Positions 37,401 to 52,400 of a DNA stretch of 64,000 nt are shown here, in pieces (the stretch's first letter is position 1; every line of letters begins with the position of its first letter). The position numbers and the translations under genes were made by a program. The notes under the pieces were generated by a model, which ran no database searches, had not been told where the DNA came from, and saw only the letters and a list, made by a program, of their open reading frames with translations. The DNA is taken from contig NW_022097996.1 in the NCBI RefSeq assembly GCF_002288925.2, positions 12,706,139 through 12,770,138 of the forward strand, in the 5' to 3' direction. This DNA comes from Delphinapterus leucas (taxonomy: Eukaryota > Chordata > Mammalia > Artiodactyla > Monodontidae).

Positions 37401-40400
37401 GGTTGAGAGTCCGCCTGCCGCTGCAGGGGACACGGGTTCATGCCCCGGTCCGGGAGGATCCCACATGCCGCAGACCGGCTGGGCCCGTGGGCCATGGCCG
37501 CTGAGCCTGCGCGTCCGGAGCCCATGCTCCGCAACGGGAGAGGCCACAACAGTGAGAGGCCCACGTACCACACACACACACACACCAAAAAAAAAAGGGG
37601 AGTTAAAAAAAAACTAGACTACATTTCTGGATTATCAAGAATAACCACCTCTAACCATATTAGATACTATCTAAATGTTATCCACAGTTGTCCCAATTTA
37701 CATCACCGTCAGAAGTATGTAAGAATTGGGACTTCCCTGGCGGTCCAGTGGTTAGGATTCTGTGCTTCCACTGCAGGGGGCACGGGTTTGATCCTTGGTT
37801 GGGGAACTAAGATCCCACATGCCTCGAGGCCAAAAAAAAAAAAGTATATAAGAATTCACACTACTCTGAATGATAATCCCCAAATTTAGGGTAGTGATTA
37901 CCTGTCGGAAAGGGTTAGGGACCATAACGTTTAAAAACGAAAAGAATGACAAAGAAAAACCCTAAGTTTTGGAGTTACAAATATCTGTTTTCGGACCCAA
38001 GTCCACCACTTATGAGTTTCGGCAAAATATTTCACCACCTCAGCTCAGCGCTCTGATCAGTAAACTAAGGTTAATAACGACAACATTGGTGTCTTCCCGT
38101 GCTAGTCTGTCGGTGGGTAAAATGAGATGTCTGTGAGTGGCCTGGCACAGGTCCACACCTGCAGAGACTCGACTCCTCTCTCCCTCTCCTCTATCCTCAC
38201 CTTCCATATGGGCCCAGCAACAAAATGATCCCATATACATCAGTCTCTTCTAGTTTTGAAATAATTCATAAAATAATGAAGGTGCCTACAGGCTCTGTTT
38301 GTAACAAAGTCCAGTGGCTTTTAACTTTGGAGTCTGAATAGCCCTCCAAAGGCTAAGGAGAAACGCCTTTGGTCATGGCCTCCGAGTGAAAGGAGAACAG
38401 CTACCCTCCTCTTGATCAACAAATGCCCTCATAGAGTTGATGATTTATTCATGTTCCTCAGCTTCTTCTTTCTCAGAAGAAATTGAATTGGTTCTTTATC
38501 ACTCCCATCAAATTAGAAGAAAGCAAACACACTTATTATCTGTCACTGGGAATGCCCCATTTTCTCTGATGCCCACGATGTCACCTCATCTTCCCCAAAT
38601 CTGTCCCCTCTTCCTACCCCCATCCAGGTTGACAGTAGGTCACCCCGCTCTGGTTTAGATGAGTTTGCTTCTTTAAGTCTTCTTTGGGACAGGATATTCT
38701 TGGAGACTTTTTTTTTAAAGTATGTTGAGTGTTTTTGAGATCTAAACACTAGGAACGGGATGACAACAAATAGAAGAGGACAGTTCTACCCGATGGAAGT
38801 TTCTGTGATGATGGGAACGTTGCAACCTGTGCTGTCCAGTAGGAAAGTCACCAGACACAGAAAACCACTGAGCGCTCGAAATGGGGCGAATGCAACCAAG
38901 GAACTGCAGTCATACCTTCACTTGACTTTAATTAATTTAAATTTCGCAAGCTACATAAGGTGCGGGACAGCACAGGTTTGGAACATTTAGAAGATGTGTG
39001 ATGTTGGTATCAGCGCATCAGGTTGAGTACTGCTACCTGTCAATAAGCTTCCTAAAGTTTTGCCTGGGAGATAATAAACAATGTAACAATATGGTTATCT
39101 CTAACCATTATCTCTAATAAGTTAATTTTACAAACTTTTATTACTTGTTTTCTTCAAACCTAGTCTCTAGGAAGGATAAACTACTAGATGTTTGGTAAAC
39201 ACTGTCTCTTTCGCATATCCCTTTAGAGCCCCAAAAGTACATCAATGCTTTCTCTCATCTACCATCAGAGCTAAAAAAAAAAAAAACACTTTGACATTTC
39301 CTAGTTAAAAATTTGGAAAATACCAGAAAGAATAAAGAAAATAAGAACTATCATCCAAACTTTTAATTATTTTTAGCCTTTTTCAACAGTTAATACTCAT
39401 GTAGTGTTTACAATGTGCTACACATTGCTGCTTTGCCTCTACTTATTTTAATTTACTTCGTTCTTCCAAATAAATACTATCATTACTCCCATTTTAAAAC
39501 TGAGGAAACCAAGTCACAGAGAGATCAAGTGACTTGCCCAAGATGAACCAGCTAGTAAGTGGCAGAGCCGGAATCTGACCCCAGGCAATAAGCTCCAAAT
39601 TATCCTCATATATTTAAACAAAACCGGGATTATACTCTACATAGTGTTAACATTTTCCCATGTCTTTGACTGTTTTGAAATACATTTCACAGCTGCATAT
39701 ATTTTATCATTTAATAACATTATATACTTTAACCTGACCCCAACTATTGGACATTTGGACTCTTTGCACTGTTCCCCTATTATGAATCATAGGGAAACAT
39801 CCTCATATATAAATCTTTGTGCACATCTCCCATTGTCTAGTTAGGTTCAATTTCTAGGGGTCACAGTACTGGGTCAAAGGGTCTGAATACATTTAAGATC
39901 TTTGGGGCTTCCCTGGTGGCACAGTGGTTGAGAGTCCGCCTGCCGATGCAGGGGACACGGGTTCGTGCCCCGGTCCGGGAAGATCCCACATGCCGCAGAG
40001 CGGCTGGGCCCGTGGGCCATGGCCGCTGAGCCTGCGCTCCGCAACGGGAGAGGCCACAACAGTGAGGGCCCGCCGACCCCCAAAAAAAAAAAAAAAAAAA
40101 AAAAAAAAGATCTTTGATACACCTTGTAATTCATCTCCCATAAACATTATACTACTTAACCCCGTATCAGCAGTTTATTTATGTTTACTTTCTCCCTAAC
40201 AAGGGTTATATCATTCATACAGTTTTCTCGTGGCTTCCATAAAGCTCAGAATGCCTTCTGGCTTAACTTTGTGTTTTGTTTGTTTGTTTGTTTTGGTTTT
40301 TTTTACTAATTTATAGACTTTATTATTTTTTTGAGCAGTTTTAGGTTCACAGAAAAATTAAGCCCAAAGTACAGAGAGTTACCATATACCCCTTCAAGGC

Positions 40401-43400
40401 TCCAGGGTTTCCCCTATTATTAACATCCTGCATTACTGTGGTACCTTTGTTACAAATGATGAATCAACACTGATAAAGATTATTAACTGAAGTCCATCGT
40501 TTAAGTTAGGGTTCGCTCTGTGCAGTATGCTGTGGCTTTTGACAAATGTATAATGACGTGCATCCATGTACCCATCAGGGTATCATTTAGTAAACAGTTT
40601 TACTGCCCTAAAAATCCCCCGTGCTCTGCCTATTCACCCCTCCCTCTCTCCCCGAGCCCTTTGTAACCACGGATCTTTTCATGTCTCCATAGTTTTGTCT
40701 TTACTCTGGCTTAATTTTTGGTGCCTGCTTTTACTTTCCCATGTGTAACAGCTCTGAACCTCACTCTGTTGAGTCTAATCAGTTGTCCAAGTTGAAATAC
40801 TATCCACATTCTCTACGCAACCAAGATTCATCAAAATAAACAATACTGACCCGTTCTAAAGATCAACCACACGCTGTGTGATCCTTGAGTGTACCTTATA
40901 TCTCAGCTGTTTTGTCTGCCTTATCACTTCCCTAAGGCAGAGCCCCCAAATCTTCTCAGAGGTCAAAGGGACTAATCCTCCACATAGCACAGGGGACAAA
41001 GAATTTCTAAAGCAAGTCCCCAAAGCAGCTATTTCCTGGATCACTATATCCCGCAGGACTCCTTACAAATTACATAGGTTAAATGAATAAGAAGCTGTTA
41101 TTGGCTATCAAATGTCATGATATACACAAGAGAAGTGAAAATTGCTATCAGATTTCGTGAGGGGACAAAATGAAGCTGCATTTGAACTCTTCAGCTGATG
41201 TTATGGAAAATCTGACTGCTTGGGGAAAAAAATCGAGAAAGAGGAATCTATATGGGGGACAGATGGAATGCTAACAGGAAACGCTCCCTGCTCTTTGCCA
41301 TACCTGCTTGGACAGGAGACGGATGTTCCTCTGTTAGTATCCTACCCTTGCTACCAACATTTCTTGTTATATACATCATACAGAGCACAGTATTAAGAAT
41401 TCTTTGCTGCCTTGAAGGAAGGAAACGTAAGACTTTCGAAATTCACAGCCTCTGTTAGTGAATACATTTATAGATTTTACCGTATTTAAAAACCACCGAA
41501 ATGCTTTTCATTCTAGTGGAAAGATAGACAAAGAAGCCTCAGGAAGAGCTTTAGCTATCTAATCAGTCCTACCCAGAAAACATCACGTGAAGAGCAGAGA
41601 GAAGAATCCAGATAGCCCAGGACCCCACCTCAGAAGACACAGCCCCACAGCGTCCAGTCCCCTGAGTCTAACAAAGAAGCCTAGAAGGACCAGAGAGAAA
41701 ACTCATCCTGTCACCGAGGTCAGCACACCTACCGTTCTGAGTGAGCTTTGTGGAGCAGATGAGGGTGGCGACCTGAAAGCTATCTTTTGTGCTATCCTTG
41801 TTTGGCGTAAAGTTGGCTGGGGTTTTGGATGCTTGGAGCTCCTTTTCTTCCATCTCCACTTTGGTTCCAGGCAGGGTCAGGTAGAATTTAGCATCTTCCA
41901 TTTTCTTGTTGTCACCCTGCAAAGGAAGCATGTTAGGGACACCAAGTGGTGGACAAAATCTCTTATGTGCAAATAAAATAGTATCTATCATGAGCGCAGT
42001 GTATTTTATCAAATTAGATCCCTTCCAGCTCCGAGATACTGGGATACTGTCCCAGAGTTTGAGTCCAGAAATAATTTCAACATTGAATAAAAACAGAATA
42101 AGTTATGAACTAGAAGTCAACATTCTAGCCTCTGCTATAAGTAAATACATTAAAAATAAGGTTGGATTTCACTTTCTTGAACATGTAAATGGTCACAATG
42201 ATACTTCACTGGGTCCTTTGAGAAGAAATAGCTTGCCATGGCTTCCAACACTATTTTTGAGCTCAGGAGCTGCTAAGGGAAATACACATCAAGTGGATTC
42301 ATCTCAAAAAAGCTACCAACCGTGTGAAAAGCCTCCTGGATACTGTTGGACAAATGAGATCTTCCCAACATCTGCTTTCTGCTCTAAAATCTCAGTGGAA
42401 GCGATAGCTCTGCAGCAGTTAGAGGGAAGAATAAGGACACAACTGATAGGAGAGGAAAGGAGGCCACAGAACGGAGAAATGGTGCCTGGCTCGCGTTGAT
42501 ATGAAAACCACATCCTACCACATCCACCACACTCTAACCCAGCCCAACAGTGCAACTATCAACGCTCCACATAGGCTGATGCAAAGAGCAGAAGAACAGC
42601 CCTTGACTGTTCACCTCCACGGACGCCATTTGCACAACAGGGAGGGACCATCACTTAAAAGACTAAAGGGATGGGAGACCATGCAGCTGGTGTGACCACA
42701 GTCCTCCAGGGTTCTAGACTTGAAGGGGCAAACATGTACAGCCCGAGAGAAGTTTCTGATATTTATACACATAAGTCTGAAAGGAGCTTTCAGAACCAAT
42801 TTCAGGGGGAGTAAATATGTCCTTAGTCACTTTCTGAGGCTCCTTCTTTAGCACCACCTTATAAAGCACCAGATCATGCCTCCCATCCTGCAGAGTGGTG
42901 CCGTCCGGGTTCATCAACTTCACGAAGGCCACCCCGAAGGCTCGCTCCGATTTATCTCTGGCTGAAAAGACAGGAATACATGTCTGAGCAGGGCAGAAAG
43001 ATACCAGGGGCTGATGGCTATGAGAGCTGATGGCACATTTTGCTCTGGGGTTTGGTGTTCAATCGTGCTATAATCAACACAGTTGAGCGAGCCCCAATAA
43101 ACCATATGTACTGTCCACGTCACAGACTCCTTGAAGGAAACAGTTCCCTAACTGAAATCTTCTGGTGCCCCCAAGTATGCTCCTTTTCCTATATTTGTGA
43201 ATGAATGACATCAGTATCGACTCGGTCACCCAAATCGGAACTGTGGGTGTTGACACTGACCCCACCCCCATGCCAGCTCGGCGTCCTGAGCGCCTCTGGA
43301 GGCTGTGCCTTTTCTCTCCATCCCTGCTGTTCCCACCTGAGGCCAGCCCACCCTCACCTCTTCCCTGTATTCCCACAAGATCTTCATAACAGATCTCTCT

Positions 43401-46400
43401 GTCTCCAGCTCTCCTCCACCCTTTGGGGATCTCCAAAATCAAATCTAACCAAGTCAACTGCCCTGCTCCAAAACCTTCCCATGACCTATCTCACTACTGC
43501 TGTTCTAAGACAGACTCTGTCAGTATTTTGTTTATTATCTTCCAAGGTTTGTGATGCCATCTAAGATTTCTGTTCCTCTCTTCTTTCCAACATAGTAGCC
43601 CTGGTGCCAGGAGAAGTGGATATGTGTGTCCTGTGTCATTTGGGGGAGGAGGGTCCAGCCTCCTGAGGAAGCAAAGGGCCTCTCTCCTGGTCTTCAGGTG
43701 TTAGCCTCTGAGCTCACCATGTCCCCTGGCCTGCTTAAATGTCTATGGCCGGGGTGACTCACGGCCCGTTCTCACCACAGGCACACCTCTGAGGTCTGCT
43801 GTGACTCGTGTTACCCAGATTGGCTGAGCCCGGGATTACACCACAATTTGTTCATCTGTTCTCCTGCTGACGGCCAATTTGGGGGTACCATGACGAAAGC
43901 TGTTATAAATATATACGAAATCACGACCGCCAACACCACCCATACAGCATTCCTTAATGGCTCCTCCATAACAGAGTTCAAAAGAACCTTCATCTTTCAG
44001 GATCTGGCTCTAGCCTGCCTGGAATCAGACCACTGACATGTCAATCCAGGAACTTACTAGCCCTGTGACCTTGGGCACATGCCTAACATCTCTGTGCCTC
44101 AGTTTCTTTACATATAAATGTGGATTAAAATGTGTATGGGTCTTATTGATTACTGTAGATACTAAACAAGATGGTGTATAAATAGAGCTTCGCATAGTGT
44201 CTGGTACAAACTAAGAGCTTGATGAATGCTAGCTTAGTATGATGGAGAACTGTACGAAATTGCTGATAATTGACTATTTGCTGATACTTGACGATCTGAT
44301 ACTGACCTACAATAATGGCAATTTCAGATGGTTCAATCTAATGTCATGATGGCTCCCACTTTAGCCCTACCGAGCTCACTTTGCTTTTCAAACATATTTC
44401 TCCACCAGCACCCTTCACTGGGTTAACTTCTGCTCACCTTCAAGTTTCAGCTAGGATGTAGGAAACCTTATGCATAAATCCCCAGGCAGGGTTAGGTGCT
44501 GTGCTTACTCCTTGATGTTTGTTGCTGTAACACGTATCACGTTGATCTGAACTTCATCACCTGTTTTCTTGCTCCTCTTCCTAACTAGACCACAGAGACT
44601 TTTCAGAGCAGTGACTGTGTCCTATTTGCTGTCATCTACCCAGGGCCTGGCCTGCAGTCTGGTAGGTAGATGGCATTCAAAAAATTCAGTTTGAAAATAA
44701 TCAATATTCTCCTCTGTTCACACCTTAGGAAAGTCAACTTATAAACTGTGATCTAAAACTTGAAACAGTTCTTTCATGAAAAAAAATAATTTGGGAGACA
44801 ACATATTGAACAGTTCTCTTGCTTCAGGATTTCTCAGCAATGTGGCAACATACACGGTGAATGTCTAAGAGGGAGACATAATATACAAGCACTTTCTATC
44901 CCTATTCAACTGGGAAACTCTTTTTGTCAGACAGCATCTATTAGCACTGTAGAACCTTAGCATTCATAGAGCACATTTCAGAGAAATTCTGATATACAAT
45001 GATAAACACAGATCTTGGAAGCCTAGAAAAATTCATTTTAAGATTTCCTTAGCTTCACTGAATCTTGAAATAAAGATGCCAAGTATCTCATTCTACAGAC
45101 CCACAAAAGCACTGTCAAGCAAGAGTAAACACTGTTTTGATTGAAACGTGTCGTCAACCTCCTAATACTCACATTCCTGAGATGACCGGTGTCGGAAGGT
45201 AAATCTTATATGGCAGCGAGCAACTTCTTCTATAGCAATGGATACCTGCACAATAATGAGGAATATCAATACAGTCCCCTGCACTCATAGCTCGTTTTAT
45301 AAAATGAGGCACATTTTAGTATCTGATCACAGGAGTAATTCCTATAGAGTTAGATTTGGTGTAGGGTTTCATTCGAAGGAGATTTAGCTATTTTTCAACC
45401 AAAAGAATCTCAAGAGAAGATCATCTTGGCTGTTTATCATAGATTCTGAAAACGGAGATATTACAAATTTCTAGTGCTTTCTCAAGTGTGAAGCAGGAGA
45501 TACTTCAGGGGGAAAAGATCAGTACTTTCAGGTCTGTGTGCAAGAATGCAAGGTGTACATGTATATGTTAATAGTTAGGGCCTATAATAGAAGGAAAAGA
45601 TAAAATACTGGGGACAAGGAAGTTTTTTGTTTTTTTTTTTTTTTGCTGCTTACATATACAGAAGAGACAGGGGAAACAGAGGCATGGAGCAATGTACAGA
45701 GCAGAGAATTTGTAGCAAATAGTTAAATAAATTATGGCATGGTTATATAATGGAATATTATGCAAGAATCTAAAAATATACTTCTGAAGGCTTTTTAATG
45801 CCTCAAGAGAGTTTGAAAAGGCACAATATAAATTTGTATGAATGTCATGATCCAAATCCTATGAAGTATATAAAATTGTGGAAAATGGTTACTTCTGAAT
45901 TAAGATATTAATGCAACTTTTTTTTTAGTTTTCTACGGAGAGCTCATAAAACCTTGACAATCAGAAAAGGCCGACGTGGATAAAGAACAAGGTCCTATTG
46001 TAGAGCACAGAGAACTACATTCAATACCCCGAAGTCAACCATAATGGAAAAGAATATAAAAAAGAATGTATATATATGTATAACTGAATCGCTTTGCTAT
46101 ACAGCAGAAATTAACACAACACTGTAAATCAACTATACTTCAGTAAAAAACCAGAACAACAAAAAAGGAAAGAGTTGATGGAGTCTGGGGCTCAGAAGAA
46201 GTGGAATCCAGTTTAGGCTCCGACACGAGCAGCTAGAGGAACTTGGTCACTTCACTTTTCTGAGTGTCAGTTACGTCATCAGAAAATGAGCTGCTGCAAC
46301 TCGGACCGTTTGTCGCAGAGCTACCGTGAGGCTCACGCGAGCGGACTGATCTCAAGAGCACTTTGGAATTTGTAAGACACATATTTAAATTGAAAAGAAG

Positions 46401-49400
46401 CCCAGCTAACTTGGTTACAGGCCAAGAAGGAAAGAAATGTTAGGAAACTGCTTGCACAGTGTGAAAATTTCCAGTTGGTTCTGGACCATCTTGGCAGCCT
46501 CTTACATCATTACAACATCAAGTTTCTCTCTTCCAATTTCAACACGTTTACGAAAGAGAATGTTACTTAAGGTTTCTGAAGTTTACGAAAGAGAAATGAG
46601 CTTCTGCAGAGCTACGATGATCAATTCATTTCTGATTGCACACCACAGGCAACCTATCTAAAACTTCAGGATAAAGGAGGAGCGATTTGTGGGTAAAAAG
46701 AAGAAAGGAATCTAAACGAGGTTTCATATATGATAGGGGTTACTGATGATACATTCTCACCTTGACAGTCTCATACCAACAGGGCTGCTTGACTTGGTAA
46801 TAGACCACTGATTTGTACTCGGAAATGCCTTCGTATCCAGCACCAGGATGAATTGCTTTCTTCAGATGGAAAGAAAAAATTAGGAGGGGGTAGTAATATC
46901 TAGAACACTAAGGGTATTCCACATGGCCAGCACATGCCTTACACTGGCATACATAAGCTGATTACGGGGTGAACAGTAGAGCGAGAATGAGTTTCCAAGA
47001 AAATATGGTATATATATACACACAATGGGATACTACTCAGCTATAAAAAAACGAATGAAATAATGCCATCTGTAGCCACATGGATGGACCTAGAGATTAC
47101 CATACTAAGTGAAGTAAGTCAGAAAGAGAAAGACAAACATCATATGATATCACTTGCATGTGGAACCTTAAAGAAAATGATACAAATGTACAAAACATTT
47201 CTATTTACAAAACAGAAAGACTCACAGACATAGAAAACAAACTTATGGTTACCAAAGGAGAAAGGTAGCGGGGAGGGATAATTAGGAAGTTGGCATTGAC
47301 ATATACACACTACTATATATAAAATAGATACACAACAAGGACCTACTGTATAGCACAAGGAACTATATTCAATATCTTGTAATAACTGATAATGAAAAAG
47401 AATCTGAAAAATAATATAGATAGATAGATAGATGGATGGATAACGGAACCACTTTGTTGTATGCCTGAAACTAACACAACGTTGTAAATCAACTACACTT
47501 CAATAAAAAAAATAATTAAAAAAAAAGAACGAGTTTCTAGCACTTTGAGGGTCCAAGTGTCTCAGTGTGTAGTAGCTAAGGCACCCAGCACAAGCTTAAC
47601 ATTCCCCTTTGCTGGAACTTTTCTTCTCTCTTCCATTCCAGCCATACACTGTCCTTTCTTTCTTTCTTCTTTCCTCTCTCAGGGAACAGAGGCCTCGAGA
47701 GGGTGACCGGGAGCTCCAGCATGTGTGCAGACACACTGCTGTGTGAGGTCCTGTCTATACTCTGCTTTAAGGACCTGGTGTAGGTGTGGCATGTTCACTA
47801 GAACTTAGGGTTGTGTCTCTTCCTAGAAATGAACCACTTAGTTCAGTAGCATCAGGCCTCCATGGGGGCACTTCCAAGCTAGTAAGCAGAGCCGTGAAGA
47901 TGTGTACTTGAACTCCTAGGGCAAAAGGACTCTCAACAGCACAAAGAAATCAGTCCCGTACCGTGGCCCACAGCATCCTGCTTATCCCTCTATGCAGAAG
48001 ACAACTTAGTCAACTGATTCCTTGGGAGATGATCATATCCATGGGGAAGTGCAGGGGTTGTGTACTCGGCTGTGCCCCCGCCGTGAGGGACTCAGTGAAT
48101 GGAGTGCATTCCGAAGCAGGTAAGTATGGCTCATACAAGAGGAGCCAGATGTCAGCTGGGACAATGAAAGCCTCCCCCTGCCTCTCCTTCTCCTTGATGT
48201 CAGAATGAAGAGTCACTTCTGTTGGAGGAACAGTGGACTGGAAGGCAGGACACCTGTGCCCATTCCCAGTGCCACCACTAAGTCCTGTGCTTCCCTGAGA
48301 AAATAGCTTATCCTTTCTGGGCTGCAGTTTCCCGATTCCCAAAACTGAAGAGCGTGGTAGTTGACCTCGAACCAAGAGCCTTTCTGGTGTAACAGCTCTA
48401 ACAGGCGCATCTCCGCTGGTTTAGCTCACCCAGGGGGAGGGCGTGTGTCCTCCACATGACCTGGGCAGGAATGCCACACCATGCCAGCCCCGGAGGACCT
48501 TGTCAGTCTTGAAAGTGGCTAAAGAACTTGAAAATGATACAGAATCTCTGCATCGGAAGTGTACACCTGAAATCCCTGGTGGCTTAAGGTCTTTCTCAGC
48601 ACAGGAGAAATCATGAAAACAAGAGTCTACATGAATTTATTACTACAATTGGTGATTGCTAATCACAAACTTAACAGGTTTCCTATTCTTTCCTTGTGAA
48701 ACACCAAATGTGCTCTACAGTGGAGAACAATTAACATCATGCGCCAAGTCCTGTTGTTATAAAGGAGCGTGTGATGGCAGCGGGACTGCTGGGGACACCA
48801 CGTACCTCCAAGAGCCTGCCCTCCTCATCATACACAGACATGGTCACCTCCACGTTCTTCGGTGTCTTCTTTTTCCCTTTGTCAAACTCCCCATGGATCA
48901 GGGTGACGTAAATATCATTCCGAACATCTCCTGCAACACGACAACCCAGCCTGTGAGTGGTGCTGTGTGGAGTCATTTTTAAATCTCAGGATGTAATAAG
49001 ATGCAAATTATAAGTAAAATATAAAATGTTCTGACTTGGTAATAAACTATTCATACAGCAGAAGTTTCTATGTGTATTGTTCCCTGTAGCTTACCTCATT
49101 CTACCTCTCTATATATACCACAGTGTCTTTGGAATACAGTTTAGTGTCTATCAGCAGATGAATGGATAAAGAAGATGTGGTGTGTGTACACACACACACA
49201 CAATGGAATACTACTCAGCCAGAAAAAAAGAATAAAATTTTGCCATTTGCACCGACATGGATGGACTTGGAGGGTATTGGTGAAATAAGCCAGACAGAGA
49301 GAGACAAATACTGTATATCACTTGTATGTGGAATCTAAAAATTAAAACAAACTAGTGAATATAACAAAAAAGACACAGCCTCACAGATATAGAGAAAAGC

Positions 49401-52400
49401 TAGTGGTTACCGGTGGGCAGAGGGAAGAGGGGAGGGGCAAGATAGGGGTAGGGGAGGAAGAGGTACAAACAACTATGTATAAAATAAGCTACAAGGATAT
49501 ACTGTACAGCACAGGGACTATAGCCAATATTTTATACTAACTATAAATGGAATATAACCTGTAAAAATTGTGAATCACTGTTGTGCACATGAAACTTACC
49601 TAAGATTGTACATTAACTATATTGCAATAAAAAAAACACGAGCAATGATTTATCCACAGGGATATTCACTGTGATATTGTTTGTGAATGTGAAAACTTGG
49701 AATCACCCTCAATTTCCAACCACAGAAACAGCTGAATAAATTATGGCACAATAAAATGAAATAATATTGATTTACTCACTTAAAAAATGGACTGAGCACC
49801 TACTCTGTACCAAGCACTGTGCTAGGTGTTTGGGAAACGACAGTAAGCCATGCACCAGCCTTGCTCTCATGCAGCTGTAAGTCTGGTGGGCAAGAGAAGC
49901 ATTCTCAGACAAGATGAAATGCATCATTACAAAAGAAGGGAAAGGCCGGGCTCGGTGAAAGCATCACACTAAATCCCAACCTTGTTTGGAAGGTGTGGGA
50001 ATCTCTCCTTTGAGCTGATACTGGAGGCATGGGAGGAAGAGGGAGAGAGAATAGCATGTGCAAAGGCCCGGAGGTAGTAGATATATGATGGAAGTCTTCA
50101 AGTGAGGGGAAAGCTGTGGTGAGATGAGGCGAGAGACAGGCATAAGACAAGTCTCCCTGAGGCCTGCAGGCCAAGTGAAGAATTTATACCTTCATCCTAA
50201 ATATAGACAGAAGTCATGTTTTCAGCAAGGAGGGAGTGGGACGAAATCAGATAGGCATTTATAAAAGATCATTCATGCTATAGTGTGGAGAATGAGGCAG
50301 AAAGAGCAGAAACAGGAGAAACAGTTAGGAAGTGCTGGCACTTGTCCAGGGAATTGATGACAGTAGCTAGAAGTTGGGTAGCGGTAACAGGATGGAGGGA
50401 AGGGGGTGGCATTGAGAAGCCTTTGAAAGGGAAAACTGGCAGGTCTCCTCCATTAATTTTGTGTGAGATGTAAAGGAAAGGAGTGTCAAGGGTGATCTTC
50501 AGCCTTCGTGTTTGTGCAGCTGGATGGATGAGGGGCTGTTCTCTTAGATAAAACACAACAGAAGAGTCAGGTCTAGATGCCCAGGATGACAAGTTCCAAA
50601 TGCGGATTTTGAGTAAGAAATAAACAAGGAGAAGAGTGATCCAATGGGAAGAGGACCCACTCAAGTCCTGAGGCAGGAAGCAGTTGGATGGATGGTTGTG
50701 GAGTTCAAAGGAAGGGTCTTGGGCCTACAGATTTGGATTTGGAGGCAACTAACACACAGAAGCAAAATGAGTGGATGAGATCCACCAAGGGAGGGAACAG
50801 AGGGGAGAAGAAAAGGGTCCTGTTACAGATTGAATTGCGCCCCTCCCCCCAAATTCATATGTTAAAGAGGTGAATAAGGTCAAATGAGGTCATATGGCGG
50901 GTCCTAATCCAATATGACTCGTGTCCTTATAAGAAAAGATTGGGACACAGACACACAGACTGAGGGGTGACGGTGTGAGGACACAGTGAGAAGGGGGCCA
51001 CCTGCAAACCAAGGAGAGAGGATTCAGAAGAAACAACCCTACAGATACATTGATCTTGGACTTCCAGCATCCGGAACTGTGAGAAAACAAACTTCCGTCG
51101 TTTAAGCCACACGGCCCGTAGTATTTTGTTATGGTAGCTCAAGCAAACTAAGACAGGGCATAAGGACCAAAGACTGAGGAACTCCAACATTTAAAGGTGA
51201 GGTTGAAGATGCTCAGGTGGCAAAGGATTCCTGGGAGAGGCCTCAGGGGGATGGAGAAAAAGAGGAGTGTGTGGGATCACAGACAGCGAGGGGGAACATT
51301 TCACGGAGGGAGTGGTCAACCTGGTCACATACTGGCCTGAGGCGACCATTACGCTAAAAATATCAGTGGACTTGGTGCCACTGTAATCTTTGGTGACTAG
51401 TGACAGCCATTCCAGACAGGATAGAGGGAGACTGGCAGGTGAGGAAACAGAGAGTACATAATCTCTTCCAAGAATTTAGCTACAGGAGCAAGTGCAGGAG
51501 AGGGAGAAGTTTAAGATGAATCTGCAGCCTGTTTCAATGATGATGAGAGGGAGCCCAGCTGAGGGATGTGAGCCCAGATCTTCTATTCCTCAAACCTGGC
51601 CGATTACCGGAATCCCCCGCAGAGCCCCGGTCATACAAACTGCATCAGAGTCTCTGGAAAAATCTGGGAATCGGTATCTTCATATTTCCCAGGTGATCCT
51701 GATTGGCTGATCCAAAGACTAGCATATTTGGGAACCATCATTCGAGATGATTTTTAAAGTCTGTTATAGCCCTGGAAGTTTATGAACCAATACTACTGAA
51801 TAGAAAGCATCTTTCCAAGCCAGATTTCCAAGATAAATGCACTTTGTCCAAAAGATAAACTTCTCTATTTTTGTTTTTCAGATTTCGGTCTTGCTGTAGC
51901 AATAAAACTGCCTTCAGTTATAGGAAGAGTATCAATACTTATTTTTATAAACAACAAGAAGACAAAACATTTTCCTAGAATGTTGATGAATATGTATTAG
52001 GGTGAAATGGCCCTGGAAGGGATGAAGTAGGCAGATGAAAAACTACTTTTCATGAGAAAAGAAGAAAATGATAATCTCAATTTTAGAACCCTTTCATTCA
52101 TTCCACAAATATACTTTTAATACCCACCATGTACAGAAATGTGTGAGGCATCAAATTATTACTGCTCCTTAATTTCCCAAAGGAGAAACAAGATCTTGTA
52201 TTAGTTTAAAAGAACCTGAATTTTTATGCAATAAACAGCTTGGTTTTTGAGAATTTTTCTAACATGCCAAAGATTGTTTATTCATATATTCTTTCTTCCT
52301 ATCTATCAAATATACAACATACTTATATTTTAATAGTTATAACACATATATTTTATATAATACACATATGTAAGGTTCCTCGAGGGGATGATATCCTTTT

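Noticed and set aside
41906..42499. Longest open reading frame in the window, 197 codons on the plus strand
   Set aside because: It overlaps the 5' edge of a DOCK5 exon antisense and otherwise lies in intron. It has no recognisable domain, no Kozak or splice context, and its composition looks like random translation.
19730..51157. Endogenous retrovirus coding genes
   Set aside because: Only two solo MLT1-type LTRs are present; there is no gag, pol or env sequence between or beside them.
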